NCBI RefSeq assembly: GCF_011617245.1 | Contig: NZ_CP050152.1 | Coordinates: 2,656,503-2,720,502 of the forward strand | Direction of reading: 5' to 3' | Length of the DNA stretch: 64,000 bases | Origin: Brevibacterium atlanticum | Lineage (GTDB): Bacteria > Actinomycetota > Actinomycetes > Actinomycetales > Brevibacteriaceae | Shown: one piece after another, positions 63,908 through 64,000 of the stretch | Numbering within the stretch: the first letter of the stretch is position 1 | Layout: every line of letters starts with the position of its first letter | Notes under the pieces: model-generated | The model's input: only the letters and a program-made list of their open reading frames with translations | Told to the model about the DNA's origin: nothing | Databases searched by the model: none | Translations under genes and position numbers: made by a program

Positions 63908-64000
63908 ATGGTGAAGACCCCGCACATTCCGTCGCTGGTACCTGAGCTGCTGATCAGCGATATCGGAGACAGCGTTGACTTCTGGTGCGAGCTCTGCCGG
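63908..64000 (+). CDS. VOC-fold protein, N-terminus only
   Basis: Open frame from ATG at 63908 to the right edge (31 residues): VKTPHIPSLVPELLISDIGDSVDFWCELC, the first strand and helix of a bleomycin-resistance/glyoxalase-type domain (PEL.VSDI..S..FW..L). It is cut by the edge; divergent from the dehydrogenase. Confidence 0.75.
   Translation, partial: MVKTPHIPSLVPELLISDIGDSVDFWCELCR

Noticed and set aside
1..64000. tRNA, rRNA, IS elements, prophage
   Set aside because: Scanned for cloverleaf ends, transposase and integrase motifs by eye; none found. A tRNAscan and Rfam search would settle this.

Overview
The window is high-GC actinobacterial DNA, probably from Micrococcales and possibly Brevibacterium. 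The genus is inferred from overall gene content only. About fifty complete genes are recognisable, most on the minus strand. The order LysM protein / lexA / dinG / hflX / dapF / miaA / (Rv2728c-like) / miaB / recX / recA / DUF3046 / clgR / cinA / pgsA / ftsK, then rnj, dapA and dapB, follows the known Mycobacterium tuberculosis Rv2719c-Rv2773c backbone, with accessory blocks inserted.

Layout. 1-3377: the N-terminal part of a very large secreted repeat protein (DUF7507-type), cut by the left edge. 3942-4925: an orphan AbiEi-like/DUF559-like gene. 5256-7755: the translation cluster infC-rpmI-rplT plus a TrmH-type RNA methyltransferase; infC appears to start at ATC behind an attenuator-like hairpin. 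8062-10426: DUF1844 protein, and a divergent TetR regulator/SDR pair with twin operators. 10434-13555: AbgT transporter with an M20 amidohydrolase. 13720-18380: a compact his operon hisC-hisB-(unknown membrane protein)-hisH-priA-sseB with overlapping stops and starts. 18477-23338: SOS region (LysM protein, lexA, dinG) plus hflX. 23466-32420: methyltransferase, dapF, miaA, miaB, recX, recA, a broken VOC gene, DUF3046, clgR, cinA. 32413-36188: pgsA and ftsK.

36471-38612: ArsR-like regulator divergent from an MFS exporter, with a long inverted-repeat operator. 38717-43318: CitA/DcuS-type two-component system, CitMHS carrier and a universal stress protein, a citrate or C4-dicarboxylate module. 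43357-46258: a GlcE-like flavin oxidoreductase and malate synthase A, which could form a glyoxylate route. 46664-49268: RNase J and dapA. 49506-54255: a GNAT-AAA+ fusion, a PCD-like/VOC fusion, and a TetR regulator with an old-yellow-enzyme-type oxidoreductase. 54655-55462: two tandem RNHCP zinc-finger genes in a less GC-rich patch. 55850-59244: zinc metallopeptidase, membrane acyltransferase-like protein, TPR membrane protein and dapB. 59448-60753: a GNAT gene flanked by two perfect 52-bp palindromes, then superoxide dismutase. 60954-63772: a 2-oxo-acid TPP enzyme with an amino-acid dehydrogenase. A VOC gene is cut by the right edge.

I see no rRNA, tRNA, CRISPR array, prophage or insertion sequence. 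The least explained items are the GNAT-AAA+ fusion, the tandem RNHCP pair, the membrane protein in the his operon, two families of paired intergenic palindromes, and the recurrent motif GCCGAGGYGG, which also occurs in non-coding gaps.
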